Source: Mayfieldus sp963772265
Lineage (GTDB): Bacteria > Actinomycetota > Thermoleophilia > Solirubrobacterales > 70-9
Length of the DNA: 64,000 nucleotides
Reading direction: 5' to 3'
Assembly: GCA_963772265.1 (NCBI GenBank)
Contig: CAVYWS010000009.1
Location: forward strand, 186,001-250,000
Position numbers and translations under genes: made by a program. Below are positions 16,581-25,331 of this stretch, piece by piece. A model generated the notes under the pieces. That model had not been told where the DNA came from and did no database searches. It saw only the letters and a program-made list of their open reading frames with translations. The first letter of the stretch is position 1. Each line of letters starts with the position of its first letter.

Positions 16581-17520
16581 ATGCCAGGGAGATCGAATCG
16601 GCTAAGGACGGCCGGGCTGGGCGCCTGCCTCGCCTGCCTCGCCTGCCTCGCGTTCGCCGTCATCCCCTCCCCCGCCTCGGCCAGCTTTCACCTGACGAAG
16701 ATCCGCGAGGTCGCCGGCAGCAGCTCGGACCAGGCCTATGTCGAGCTGCAGATGTACGAGCCGGGGCAGAACCTGATCAGCGGACACCACCTCACCTTCT
16801 GGGATCAGGACGCGCTGGTCCTCGGAATGCCTGTCCCGGTGGGAGACATCACTCTCGGCGGCCCCAATCCGCCAAACAGCCAGACGCAGCGGACCGTCGC
16901 TTATCGGCGACAGCGGCGTCACCGGCCGTGATTTCACGGTCGACCTGAATCCCTTCTTCGATCAGACCCAGGGCTCCAACCTGGTCTTCGCCGGCGCCGT
17001 CTGCTTCGAAGACATCGACTGCGTCTCGTGGGGCGCATTTACCGGCGCGGCAAACCTGCCCGATCGCTCGACTCCGTTCGGTCAACCGCTTCCGGTCACC
17101 GCCGCGCTGCAACGCAGCATCAGCCGCGGCTGCGCCACCTTGCTCGAGGCCTCCGACGACACGGGCAACAACGCCTCCGACTTCTCGATCCAACCGCGGG
17201 CGCCACGCCCCAACGCAATCACCCCCCCAGAGAAGTCCTGCGGTGGACCGGGCAACCCGAGTGGAGCCCCCAACACGAAGATCAAGAAGCGGCCCAAGAA
17301 CCGCTCGCACGACGACTCCCCCACCTTCAAGTTCAAGTCGACCGAGTCGGGATCGAAGTTCAAGTGCAAGCTCGACCGCAAGAAGTTCCACAAGTGTCGC
17401 TCGCCCAAGACCTACCACCACGTAAAGCCGGGCAAGCACGTCTTCAAGGTCAAGGCGATCGACGCCGACGGCAACGTCGACAAGACGCCGGCCAAGGACA
17501 GGTTCAAGGTGCTGCGATGA
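16581..17520 (+). CDS. Secreted two-domain protein A with lysine-rich C-terminal domain (one frameshift)
   Basis: About 312 residues when rejoined. The signal peptide holds a threefold repeat (LACLACLACLAF). The first domain (FHLTKIREVAGSSSDQAYVE, then QNLISGHHLTFWDQDALVLG) looks like a secreted beta-sandwich similar to lamin-tail-like surface domains; the assignment is tentative. An extra C near 16898 shifts the frame; beyond it comes GRDFTVDLNPFFDQTQGSNL with paired cysteines. The last 80 residues (PTFKFKSTESGSKFKCKLDR, then KPGKHVFKVKAIDADGNVDK) are the Ig-like domain often seen at the end of Solirubrobacterales secreted proteins. The TGA overlaps the ATG of the following paralog (ATGA). 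Confidence 0.6.
16623..16649 (+). repeat. Three tandem 9-bp repeats in a signal-peptide coding region
   Basis: GCCTGCCTC occurs three times head to tail (16623-16631, 16632-16640, 16641-16649) and encodes ACL-ACL-ACL in the hydrophobic core of the signal peptide. Such short repeats change copy number by slippage in 3-residue steps without shifting the frame. Confidence 0.8.
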
Positions 17521-18427
17521 GGGATCGCCTCTCGGCCCGGAGGCTCGCGGCCGGCTTTCGCCCTTGCTCTGCTCGGATGCCTGGGCTTGGTTCCGCCCGC
17601 CCAGGCGGATCACCATCTGATCATGGTCCGCGAGGTGCACCGCGGCGCCACCACCGCTGGCGATTACGTGATGCTGCAGATGTTCGCCCCAGGCCAGGCC
17701 GTCGCCCTCAACACCCACTACATCGACATTCTCGACTCGACCGGGCAGGCGAATGCCGAGTACCCGCTGCCGACCGGCATGATCGGCCAGGACCAGCGCA
17801 CGATCTTGATCGGCAACACCGGGGTCGCCGGAGCCGACTTCAACAACGCCGGGGTCGCCGTCCCACCCAACGGGGCCGCCTGTTATGACGAGACCAACGG
17901 TTACAACGGGACAGGTGGCATCGACTGCGTCGCCTGGGGCGCCTTCGACGGGTCGATTCACCCCCTCTCCTCCCCCGCGCTTCCGCTCGCATTGGGCGGC
18001 GTGGGCCTTGCGCCGGGCCAGTCCTTGGTCCGGACGCTCTCGCGCGGCTGCGCGACCCTGCTCGACAGCGCCGACGACACAAACAACAGCGACGCCGACT
18101 TTTCGATCGGCGCGCCGATCGGGCGAAACAACGGCGCGACGCCAACCGAAAAACCGTGCGGCCAAGCCAGCGGCCGGCCGAACACCAAGATCAAGAAGCG
18201 ACCCAAGAATCGCAGCGGCGACCACTCCCCCACCTTCAAGTTCAGGTCGACCGAGTCGGGCTCGAAGTTCAAGTGCAAGCTCGACCGCAAGAAGTTCAGG
18301 CGCTGCCGCTCGCCGAAGACCTACCGCCACGTAAAGCCGGGCAAGCACGTCTTCAAGGTCAAGGCGATCGACGCCGACGGCAGCGTCGACAAGACGCCGG
18401 CCAAGGACCGCTTCAAGGTCCTGCCCT
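17272..18427 (+). repeat. Near-identical 246-bp 3' ends of two tandem paralogs
   Basis: Bases 17272-17517 and 18181-18426 align without gaps at an offset of 909 bp and are almost identical, for example AAGCCGGGCAAGCACGTCTT in both. The upstream domains of the two genes are much more diverged. This uneven similarity suggests gene conversion or recent duplication limited to the C-terminal domain. Confidence 0.85.
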
Positions 18428-18429
18428 AG
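17517..18429 (+). CDS. Secreted two-domain protein B, paralog of the preceding gene (one frameshift)
   Basis: About 304 residues. I place the start at ATG 17517, overlapping the stop of protein A; the sequence MRDRLSARRLAAG leads into a signal peptide (FALALLGCLGLVPPAQAD) only if one missing base is assumed near 17555. The mature part HHLIMVREVHRGATTAGDYV parallels protein A, with matching motifs TILIGNTGVAGADFNNAG and SRGCATLLDSADDTNNSDAD. The C-terminal lysine-rich Ig-like domain is nearly identical to that of protein A. Cysteine pairs support an extracytoplasmic location. Function unknown; probably cell-surface associated. Confidence 0.6.
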
Positions 18430-18506
18430 TCGATTGATGTTTTGGGGGGCCGCTAACCCACCAAACACGTCGTCGGATCCGATCGCGGTGCGCGTCGGAG
18501 CCCTCG

Positions 18507-19119
18507 CTAGGGCGACAGCCGCTCGACAAGCCAGCCGTCGTCCTGGCGCCGGTAGCGGAAGCGGTCGTGCAGCCGGGCCTCGCCCTGCTGCCAGAACTCG
18601 ATCTCCTCCGGCGCAATTCGGTAGCCGCCCCAATGCTCCGGGCGCTCGACGTCGCGGCCCTCGAAGCGTCGCTCGGCCTCCTCGACCCGGCGCGTCAGCT
18701 CGTCGCGGCTCTCCAGCACCGCGCTTTGATCTGACGCCCAGGCTCCGAGCTGCGCCTCGCGAGGGCGGCTTGCGAAGTAGAGGTCGGATTCCGCGCCCTC
18801 CAGCCTCGACACCGGCCCCGCGACCCGCACCTGGCGCCCCAGCGGCCCCCACCACAACGCCAGCGCGGCGCGCGGGTTCGCCTCCAGGTCGGCGGCCTTG
18901 GCGCCGCGGTAGTCGGTGTAGAAGTCGAACCCCGCCGGCGCCGAAGCCCTTCAGCAGCACCATGCGCACCGCCGGCCTGCCGCTCGCGTCGGCGGTGGCC
19001 AGGCTCATCGCCTCGGGCAGCGGCACCTCCGCGCCGGCGGCGGCGAACCAGCTCGCGAACTGCTCGACCGGGTCGTCCGCGAGGTCTTCGCGGCGCAGCG
19101 ATCCCTCGAAGGCCGGCAT
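18507..19119 (-). CDS. pdxH: Pyridoxamine 5'-phosphate oxidase family protein (one frameshift)
   Basis: About 203 residues after repair. FMN enzyme that oxidises PNP or PMP to pyridoxal phosphate. N-terminal part: EAMSLATADASGRPAVRMVL with LLKGFGAGG; a G run near 18938 has one extra base, after which the frame continues FDFYTDYRGAKAADLEANPR and ALALWWGPLGRQVRVAGPVS. The end, RIAPEEIEFWQQGEARLHDR followed by WLVERLSP, is the PdxH C-terminal dimerisation segment (consensus ending RLxP). Start ATG 19119 overlaps the stop of the upstream gene (ATGA). Family assignment is strong; the reaction is as usual for PdxH. Confidence 0.85.
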
Positions 19120-20237
19120 CAGCCCCCGGCCCGGGCGAAGTCCTCGCGGCCCGCCCAGGCCTCGAGCAGCCAGCCGAGGTGGTAGGGGCGCATCGTCCGG
19201 TTCAGCTCCAGCTCCTCGGGGTCTGCGAGGCGGGCGGCGGCGCGCAGATACGAGGCCGCCGCGTTGCGCGCCTGGTGCACCCGCGCCATCCGCTGCTTGC
19301 GGCGAATCGAGCGGTAGATCATCTGCGCCTCGGGGTCGTACATCTGCACCCCGAGCTCGTTCTGGCCGTAGCTCCAGTCAATGCTGCGCACCGCCACCTC
19401 GCGGTAGCGGGGCTCGCCGGTCGCCTCGCTGAGTCCGTGCATGCCGATCATCGCCATCGAGTCCTGATGGACCGAGTAGAGCTCGTAGGGCTCGACCACC
19501 GTGCCCCGCAGCGGGTCGTAGATCCAGGGCCAGGCGCCGTTCGGCATCTGGTTCACGATCAGCGCGTCGCCGATCGATCGCGCCGCCTCCCGGGCGTCGC
19601 CGTCGTCGCGGATCCGCGCCAGCTGGCTCAGCGCCAGCACCGAGTAGATCTGGTCGGCGAAGTGCGGCAGGCGCTTGCGGCGCCCGCGGGCGACGTGGGT
19701 GACGAGGCCGTTGCGGGGGCGACGCTCGACGATCAGCTGGTCGCGACACTCGGCGAGGACGACGTCGCCCGGGCCGAGGTCGCCGCGTGCCCCCGCCTCG
19801 GTCAGGCCGGTGACGATCCAGGCGACCTCCATGCTCATCAGCCCCTCGACCGCGCTCCGCTCGAGCCGGTCGCGCAGGGCTCGCACCAGCTCCGGCAGCG
19901 CGTCGCCGTTGATGCGCGACTCGCCCCAGAGCGCCAGCCCGAGGTCGCCCGCCGTCAGCTCGGGGGAGTCGAGCTCGGACAGCACCCGGCTGCGCAGGGC
20001 GCCGAGGTGAAAGCCGTGGTCGAGCCCGTGCTCCTCGGCTCGCAGCAGCCCGAGCAGGACGATCAGCGTGTAGCGGACCGAGTGGCCCCTGGGCCGGCTG
20101 TCATCGGCGCCGACCTCGTGGCAGAAGAGCCCGTCGCCGAGCTGCATCGAGGGGAGGCGGCGCAGGGCGAACCGCTCCAGCTCGCGGACCCTGCCGACGC
20201 GGTCTACGCCGGCCGCCTGTACCTCGCCTCCGCTCAT
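19119..20237 (-). CDS. Alpha/alpha-toroid-like protein of unknown function
   Basis: A 372-residue soluble protein starting at ATG 20237, overlapping the stop of the AAC(3)-like gene (ATGA). Regularly spaced helix pairs with aromatic residues (DQIYSVLALSQLARIRDDGD, IVNQMPNGAWPWIYDPLRGT, VHQDSMAMIGMHGLSEATGE, SIDWSYGQNELGVQMYDPEA) suggest an alpha/alpha barrel as in sugar epimerases and terpene cyclases, but I recognise no catalytic motif. Its position between an AAC(3)-like acetyltransferase and PdxH with overlapping starts shows a three-gene unit. A role on amino-sugar or surface glycan chemistry is possible, without proof. Confidence 0.6.
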   Translation of the reverse strand: MSGGEVQAAGVDRVGRVRELERFALRRLPSMQLGDGLFCHEVGADDSRPRGHSVRYTLIVLLGLLRAEEHGLDHGFHLGALRSRVLSELDSPELTAGDLGLALWGESRINGDALPELVRALRDRLERSAVEGLMSMEVAWIVTGLTEAGARGDLGPGDVVLAECRDQLIVERRPRNGLVTHVARGRRKRLPHFADQIYSVLALSQLARIRDDGDAREAARSIGDALIVNQMPNGAWPWIYDPLRGTVVEPYELYSVHQDSMAMIGMHGLSEATGEPRYREVAVRSIDWSYGQNELGVQMYDPEAQMIYRSIRRKQRMARVHQARNAAASYLRAAARLADPEELELNRTMRPYHLGWLLEAWAGREDFARAGG

Positions 20238-21046
20238 GCCGCCTTCGCCTCGGCGAGCAGCTCGTCGGAGTAGATCGTCATTCCCTCGCCGAGCATGCGC
20301 TCGAACTCTTCCATCATCGCCGGCAGTGGCTGGGCCAGGATCTCGCCCCGCCCGAGGCGCACCGAGCGCATTCCGCCCTCGATCAGCCGCTTTCGCACGC
20401 GCTCCTCGATCGGCGGGTTGTTGTCGATCCGCAGCGCGGTCACGCGCGGGTCGTGGACGAGGGTCTGGACGAGCAGCTCGCGGCCGTCGCCGTCGATGCA
20501 GCGGGCCTCGAGGCGCTGCGGCCAGAAGACCTCGATCGGGAACGGCGGCTCGCGGTTGCACTCATAGGCGTGGTACATCGTTATCGCACCGACGCCGGAC
20601 CCGAAGAAGACCTGGTGCGCCCGGCGCTCGACCAGGCGCGTGAACGGGGTCCCGGCACCGAACGGGGTCTCGGCGCTCTCGTGCCCGGCGACCAGAGCCT
20701 CGGCGCCAGGCCCGCGGGCGCTCACCGAGTGGGTCGGATGCAGGCTCCGGGCGGCGCCCGGGGAGGTACGCAGGCGCTCGCTGATCGCGCCCATCCGCGA
20801 GGGCGTGTTGCGGAGGTCGAACACGGCGCCGGCGCGCAGGTGGTCGAGCGCCGGACCGGCGAGCGGGAACGCCGGCATCGCGATCAGCCCGCCGGTTCCG
20901 ACCACGCCCTCCAGCGCCTCCAGCACCGCCGCGGGACCGCCCTCGATCGTCCCGAAGGCCGACATCTGGGCCTGGAAGAAGACCGCGTCGCCCTCCCCCA
21001 CCCCGGCCTCGCGCAGGGCGGCCTCGATCTGCCTCACGGTCGACAT
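20234..21046 (-). CDS. AAC(3)-family N-acetyltransferase
   Basis: A 270-residue acetyl-CoA-dependent acyltransferase with the antibiotic N-acetyltransferase fold. Signatures: AVFFQAQMSAFGTIEGGPAA, GLIAMPAFPLAG, the active-site SLHPTHSVSARGPGAEALVA and TPFGAGTPFTRLVERRAHQV. In aminoglycoside AAC(3) enzymes the HPTHSV histidine deprotonates the amine. Environmental members often acetylate amino sugars rather than drugs, so resistance should not be assumed. I used ATG 21046; an upstream ATG at 21158 (MRKLLRRLPRPVLDGMRAAR) could add about 38 residues if one base is missing near 21050. Confidence 0.75.
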   Translation of the reverse strand: MSTVRQIEAALREAGVGEGDAVFFQAQMSAFGTIEGGPAAVLEALEGVVGTGGLIAMPAFPLAGPALDHLRAGAVFDLRNTPSRMGAISERLRTSPGAARSLHPTHSVSARGPGAEALVAGHESAETPFGAGTPFTRLVERRAHQVFFGSGVGAITMYHAYECNREPPFPIEVFWPQRLEARCIDGDGRELLVQTLVHDPRVTALRIDNNPPIEERVRKRLIEGGMRSVRLGRGEILAQPLPAMMEEFERMLGEGMTIYSDELLAEAKAA

Positions 21047-21183
21047 GCACCGGGCGCAGGCGCTCACGGGCCCGGTAGCGGGTGCTGCGGTAGCGCTTGC
21101 GCGCCGCCCGCATGCCGTCGAGCACGGGCCTGGGGAGGCGCCGCAGGAGCTTGCGCATGCCCCAAGGCTAGAGGCCTTGGCGG

Positions 21184-22020
21184 CTACTCGACCGCGGCGG
21201 CGGGCTCTACGTCGCGCGGGCTCCTCGAGGTCGAGCTCGCGCGGGCGGCCGATGAAGAAGCCCTGCGCGTAGTCGACGCCGAGCCGCTTGAGCAGCTCGA
21301 GCGTCAGCCCGTCCTCGACTCCGACCGCGGCGGTCTTGCGGCCCAGCTTCCCGGCAAGGTCGACGATGCAGCCCATCACGTGGTAGTCGTCGAGGCTGCG
21401 GGGCAGGTCACCGACGAACTCGCGGCCGACCTTGATGATCTGGACCGGAAGGTGCTTGACGAACTGAAGCGAGCCGAAGCCGACGCCGAACTCGTCGACC
21501 GCCAGGTCGCAGCCGATGTGGGTCAGCCGTGCGGCCAGGGTCTTGGCGGCCTCGATGTCGGTGCCGGCGCTGTTCTCGGAGATCTCGAAGGTGAGGCAGT
21601 TCGGGTCGACGCCGCCGGCGACGGCGCCCTCGACGCGCTCGATCAGCCCCGGGTTGCCGAGCGAGTGGGCGGAGAGGTTGATCGAGACCTTGCGGCCGCG
21701 GCCGGCGACCTCGATCCCCTTGACGACCATGAAGGAGTCGATCTCCGCGGACGAGGCCGAAGGCCTCCGCGGTGGGCAGGAAGGCGAACGGCGCCACGAG
21801 CTGGCCGTCCGGCGTCCGCATCCGGACCAGCAGCTCCTCGCTGGCAACGGCGCCGGTCCTCAGGTCCTGGATCGGCTGCGAGAAGACGACGAACCCGTCG
21901 CCCTCGCAGGGCCGCGCGGACCTCCTCGACCGAGAAGTCCCGCTGTTCGGCAGGCTGGGACTCAGCGGTCCTGGCCGCCGGGTGTGGTGTTGACTTCCAT
22001 CTGCTGCGATTTATCGTCAT
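21184..22020 (-). CDS. EAL-domain protein, degenerate catalytic site (about three frameshifts)
   Basis: About 278 residues when rejoined: VVFSQPIQDLRTGAVASEEL, LVRMRTPDGQLVAPFAFLPT, SINLSAHSLGNPGLIERVEG, LTFEISENSA, LAVDEFGVGFGSLQFVKHLP and YAQGFFIGRP. This is a complete EAL fold, normally a c-di-GMP phosphodiesterase. Key motifs differ: EAL reads ELL (Glu kept), DDFG reads DEFG, KID reads KVG, and AEGVE reads AVGVE. No GGDEF or other domain is attached; about 35 residues precede it. Frame changes lie near 21918, 21755 and 21205, so the C-terminus is uncertain. It may bind rather than cut c-di-GMP. Inferred from motifs. Confidence 0.65.
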
Positions 22021-22116
22021 TCGGCCAGGCACAAGCAAGCAGGGAGAGCAGACGCCCAGAAACTCGCGATTCGGGCCTGGACGGATGTATCAGCGGCTCG
22101 CGGCGCAGCCGTTGAC

Positions 22117-23928
22117 TCAGGCGTAGAGGCTCTCGATCTCGGCCTCGTACTTCTCGACGATCGGCCTACGCTTCAGCTTCATCGTCGGGGTCAGTTCGAC
22201 GCCTCCGGGCAGCCACTCCTCGGGGAGGACCCGGAACTTCTTGATCTGCTCGACCCGCGACATCTGCGAGTTCGCCTCGTCGACTCCCTCCTGAACCGCG
22301 GCGAGCAGCCTCTCGTCGGAGGCCAGCTCGGCGAGGCCGACGCCCTCGAGCCCGTTGTTGCGCGGCCCAGCTCGGCGCGTAGTCGGGGTCGAGGACGATC
22401 AGCGCCACGTTGTAGGGGCGCCCGTCGCCGATCGCGATGCACTGGCCGATCAGCGGCGTCGCCGCCTTCAGCTTCGACTCGATGTTGGCCGGCGACATGT
22501 TCTTGCCCGCCGCGTTGATGATCAGCTCCTTCTTGCGGTCGATGATCCGTCAGGTAGCCGTCCTCGTCGAGCTCGCCGATGTCGCCGGTCGCAAGCCAGC
22601 CGTCGGCGTCGATCGCCTCGGCGGTCTTCTCGGGCAGGTTGCGGTAGCCGGGCATCACCGAGTCGCCCTTGACCAGCACCTCGCCGTCCTCGGCGAGCTT
22701 GATCTCGACTCCCGGCCACCGGCGGGCCGACGGTTCCGAGCTTCACCCTGCCCGGCTGGTTGCAGGTCGCGACGCCGCAGGTCTCCGACATCCCCCACAG
22801 CTCGCCGACCGGGATCCCGATCGCGTGGAAGAACTCGAGGACCTCGAGCGGAGTCGGGGCGGCGCCGACGTTGACCGCGACCGCCTCGTCGAGCCCGAGC
22901 GCCTTGCGCAGGGCCGAGAACATCTCCTCGTCGGCCTTGGCGGCGGCCGCGGCGATCTGCTCCGGCACCTCCTCCCCCGCCTGCTCGGCCCGCAGCTTCG
23001 CCAGCGCCGCGTCGAGCCCCTTCTGGGCGGGCTCGCGCTGCTCGGCGGGCAGCTTGGCGAAGTTGGCCTCCAGCCCGGCCTTGAGCTTCTCGAAGATCCG
23101 CGGCACGGCGAAGAACCAGGTCGGCCGGACCTGGGGCAGGAACTCGCCGATCTTGCGCGGGTCGGGGCAGATGTGGATCGAGAGCCCGCGGATCACCGGC
23201 AGGTAGTAGTGGGCGCCGCGCTCGGCGATGTGCGCGGCGGGAAGCCAGGAGATCACCTTGCCGCCGCGCTCGGGAAGCGCGATCGTGTCCTCGACGCTGC
23301 CGGTCAGCGACATCAGGTTGCGATGGGTGAGCTGGACCCCCTTCGGCGGGCCGGTGGTGCCGGAGGTGTAGATCAGCGTCAGCAGGTCGTCGAGGCCCGA
23401 CCTCGCGCCGAGACGCGGCCGGGATCGAAGTCCGGGTCGGCGCTCTCGATCTCCTCCAGGGTCGCGGTGCCGCCCTCGCCGTCGACGACGATCAGGTGCT
23501 CGATCTCCGGCAGGTCCTTGCGCGCCTCTTCGAACTGCTCCAGGAACGCGGTCTCGACGATCGCCGACCTTGGCGCCGGCGTCGCCGACCGCGTAGGCGA
23601 TCTGCTCCGGCGAGGAGGTCTGGTAGATCGAGAACGGAACCGCGCCCAGGGAGACCGCGGCGAGGTCGCAGGGGATGAACTCGGGGCGGTTGTTGAGCAT
23701 GATCGCCACCGTGTCGCCCTTGCCGACCCCGAGGCCGGCGAGGCCGCCGGCGATCGCGTCGACGCGCCGCGCAGCTCGTTCCAGCTGATCGAGTAGTCCG
23801 GCGCCGTGATCGCGACGTCGTCGCCGAGCCGCTCGACGGTCGCCAGGAATGCCTCGTAGAGGTTGTTCGCGGGCGGCTCCGTTGCCGGCACCGCCGCTCG
23901 CGTAGCGCTCGGCAGTGCTGACTTCCAT
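22117..23928 (-). CDS. Long-chain acyl-CoA synthetase, AMP-forming (about seven frameshifts)
   Basis: About 604 residues; ANL-superfamily ligase that activates a fatty acid via acyl-AMP to acyl-CoA. Start ATG 23928 (MEVSTAERYASGG). Pieces in order: LYEAFLATVERLGDDVAITA, GDTVAIMLNNRPEFIPCDLA, the P-loop LIYTSGTTGPPKGVQLTHRN, WFFAVPRIFEKLKAGLEANF, GELWGMSETCGVATCNQPGR, PGYRNLPEKTAEAIDADGWL, IESKLKAATPLIGQCIAIGD, and the end YEAEIESLYA. Frame changes fall near 23885, 23762, 23572, 23405, 22722, 22549 and 22368. All lost or gained single bases preserve the family sequence on both sides, so an intact gene with sequence errors is likelier than decay. Confidence 0.8.
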
Positions 23929-24029
23929 GCCTCTCCTCGTGCGAAACGCTACCGCACGCGGCCGGGTGAGGCGAAATCGTCGTGTGAGCGATGTCTTGCC
24001 CGGATCCGGCGCGAGAGTAGGGTCGACCC

Positions 24030-24790
24030 GTGGACCCAGAGGAGAACCTGGCGCGGATTTCCTCTCGCTACGTCGGCGAGCGGATCGCGAGATCGCTCTT
24101 CGCCGCAGGGTGCGGGCGGCGCCTGCGGCTGCGCGGCGGCGACGTGCTGATGTGACGAGCGCCAGCTCGCCGAGGAGGTCTTGCCGTCCTGCTCGGACGG
24201 GCCGCGTCAAGATCACCGCACACGACCCCCGAGGCGCCGGCGAGGATCGTCCTGACACTTCTGCGGACCGGGCGAGATGATCGGCGAGATGGCCGCGCTC
24301 GAGGGCGGGACCGCGATCGAGCACGGTCGAGGCGCTCGAGCCGGTCGAGGCGCTGGCGATCTCGGCCGGCAGGTTCCGGACGATGCTCGAGTCGAACACC
24401 CGGGCTCGACCGTCGCGGTGCTCAGCTCGCGCTCAGGCCGCCGCATTCGTCGACGCCGAACCGCAGGCTGGTCGAGTTCGCCGCCGCACAGCACACTCGC
24501 GGCCGGGTCGCGTCGCGCTGCTGGAGCCTCTCGCGAGCGCTACGGCGAGTCGACCACGACGGCGGCGATCCGTCCGATCGGGCTTCCGATCTCGCAGACC
24601 GAGCTTGCCGGCATGGGTGGGCTCGATCGCGGGAGGCATGTGGCGCAAGCGCTGCACACTCCTCGCGCGAGCTCGGCGTCATCGAGACCGAACGTCGCCG
24701 GATCGCTGGTCCGCCGAGCTGTCAAGGAGCTGCAGCCGTCAGGCGGCGAACGACCTGAGCTCGCCGCAGTTCGGATGGCTCGTGGCCAGG
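24030..24790 (+). CDS. Crp/Fnr-family transcriptional regulator (several frameshifts)
   Basis: No single frame shows this gene; it appears on joining plus-strand frames. GTG 24030 starts VDPEENLARI. The cyclic-nucleotide-binding beta roll reads RLRLRGGDVLM, then VKITAHDPRG, then LTLLRTGEMIGEMAALEGG and VEALEPVEALAIS with FRTMLESN. The winged HTH reads GLPISQTELAGM, then ARALHT-like and LGVIETER, then LVRRAVKEL, matching the Crp consensus. At least six frame changes are needed. The expected product is about 230 residues; the 3' end after 24760 is uncertain. The ligand is unknown. It is transcribed divergently from the acyl-CoA ligase gene, 101 bases away, a plausible target. Confidence 0.6.
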
Positions 24791-24846
24791 GCGACCGGCC
24801 GCCGCCGCGCCGTCATGGCACGGCGGCCTGGTCGAGGCGACTGCGC

Positions 24847-25190
24847 CTAACGGTGGTGGAACCGCTCGACGCGACCTGGGCGGCTGCTCGACGTCTGGCG
24901 GGCTCGGGGTCGTGCGCAGGGTCTGGCCGGTGCGGTGGTTGAACGCCTGAGTTGCCTGGGTACCGCGCTCGCCTGCGGCGCACTCGGAATTCGAAGCCGA
25001 CGCGGGAGTTCGACTGGGCGGCGGCGTCGAGCCGCGCTGGTCGAGCGTCGCGCGCTGTCGTCGACGGCGATCAAGATCCCGCGGTCAGCGGTGACCGCGG
25101 CGGCGGCGGCGATGACGCTCGTTGCGGACGCGGTGCCCATAGGCTGAGGCGCGGAAGCCGAAGCGACTCGTTTGCGGTGGCGGTGCTCAT
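24847..25190 (-). other. Possible small gene, unrecognised, frame uncertain
   Basis: On the minus strand a strong AAGGAGG lies 4 bases before the ATG at 25190 (MSTATANESLRL). The first frame closes at 25071; a second frame from about 25140 (TSVIAAAAAVTADRGILIAV) runs to 24847. One missing base would join them into about 110 residues rich in Pro, Arg and Ala. I recognise no family. Given the indel density here, either reading may be wrong. The 140 bases between 25190 and the rseP stop at 25332 hold an imperfect GC hairpin (about 25300-25325) and nothing else that I see. Confidence 0.2.
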
Positions 25191-25331
25191 ATGCCCTCCT
25201 TGCCCTGGTTGCCGATGCAGCGAGTCTCGCCGCGGCAAGCCCCGGCGGCTCAACGCGACTTCTGCACACGGCCAGACGTGCAGTTCTGCACAAAGCGCGC
25301 GCCGGCGGCCCACGCCGGCGGCGCTCGGCGA

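Noticed and set aside
14973..16931. A 652-codon plus-strand frame opposite ispG
   Set aside because: Antisense to ispG; only the last part from 16581 is real and belongs to secreted protein A.
16849..19119. A 756-codon open frame on the minus strand
   Set aside because: Only its first part is the pdxH N-terminus; the rest is antisense to the two secreted paralogs and shows no family sequence.
20234..21046. Aminoglycoside resistance gene
   Set aside because: The fold is AAC(3)-like, but the operon context suggests metabolic amine acetylation and there are no mobile elements around it.
25290..25330. Rho-independent terminator after rseP
   Set aside because: The GC hairpin is imperfect, has no T run, and such palindromes are frequent by chance in this sequence.
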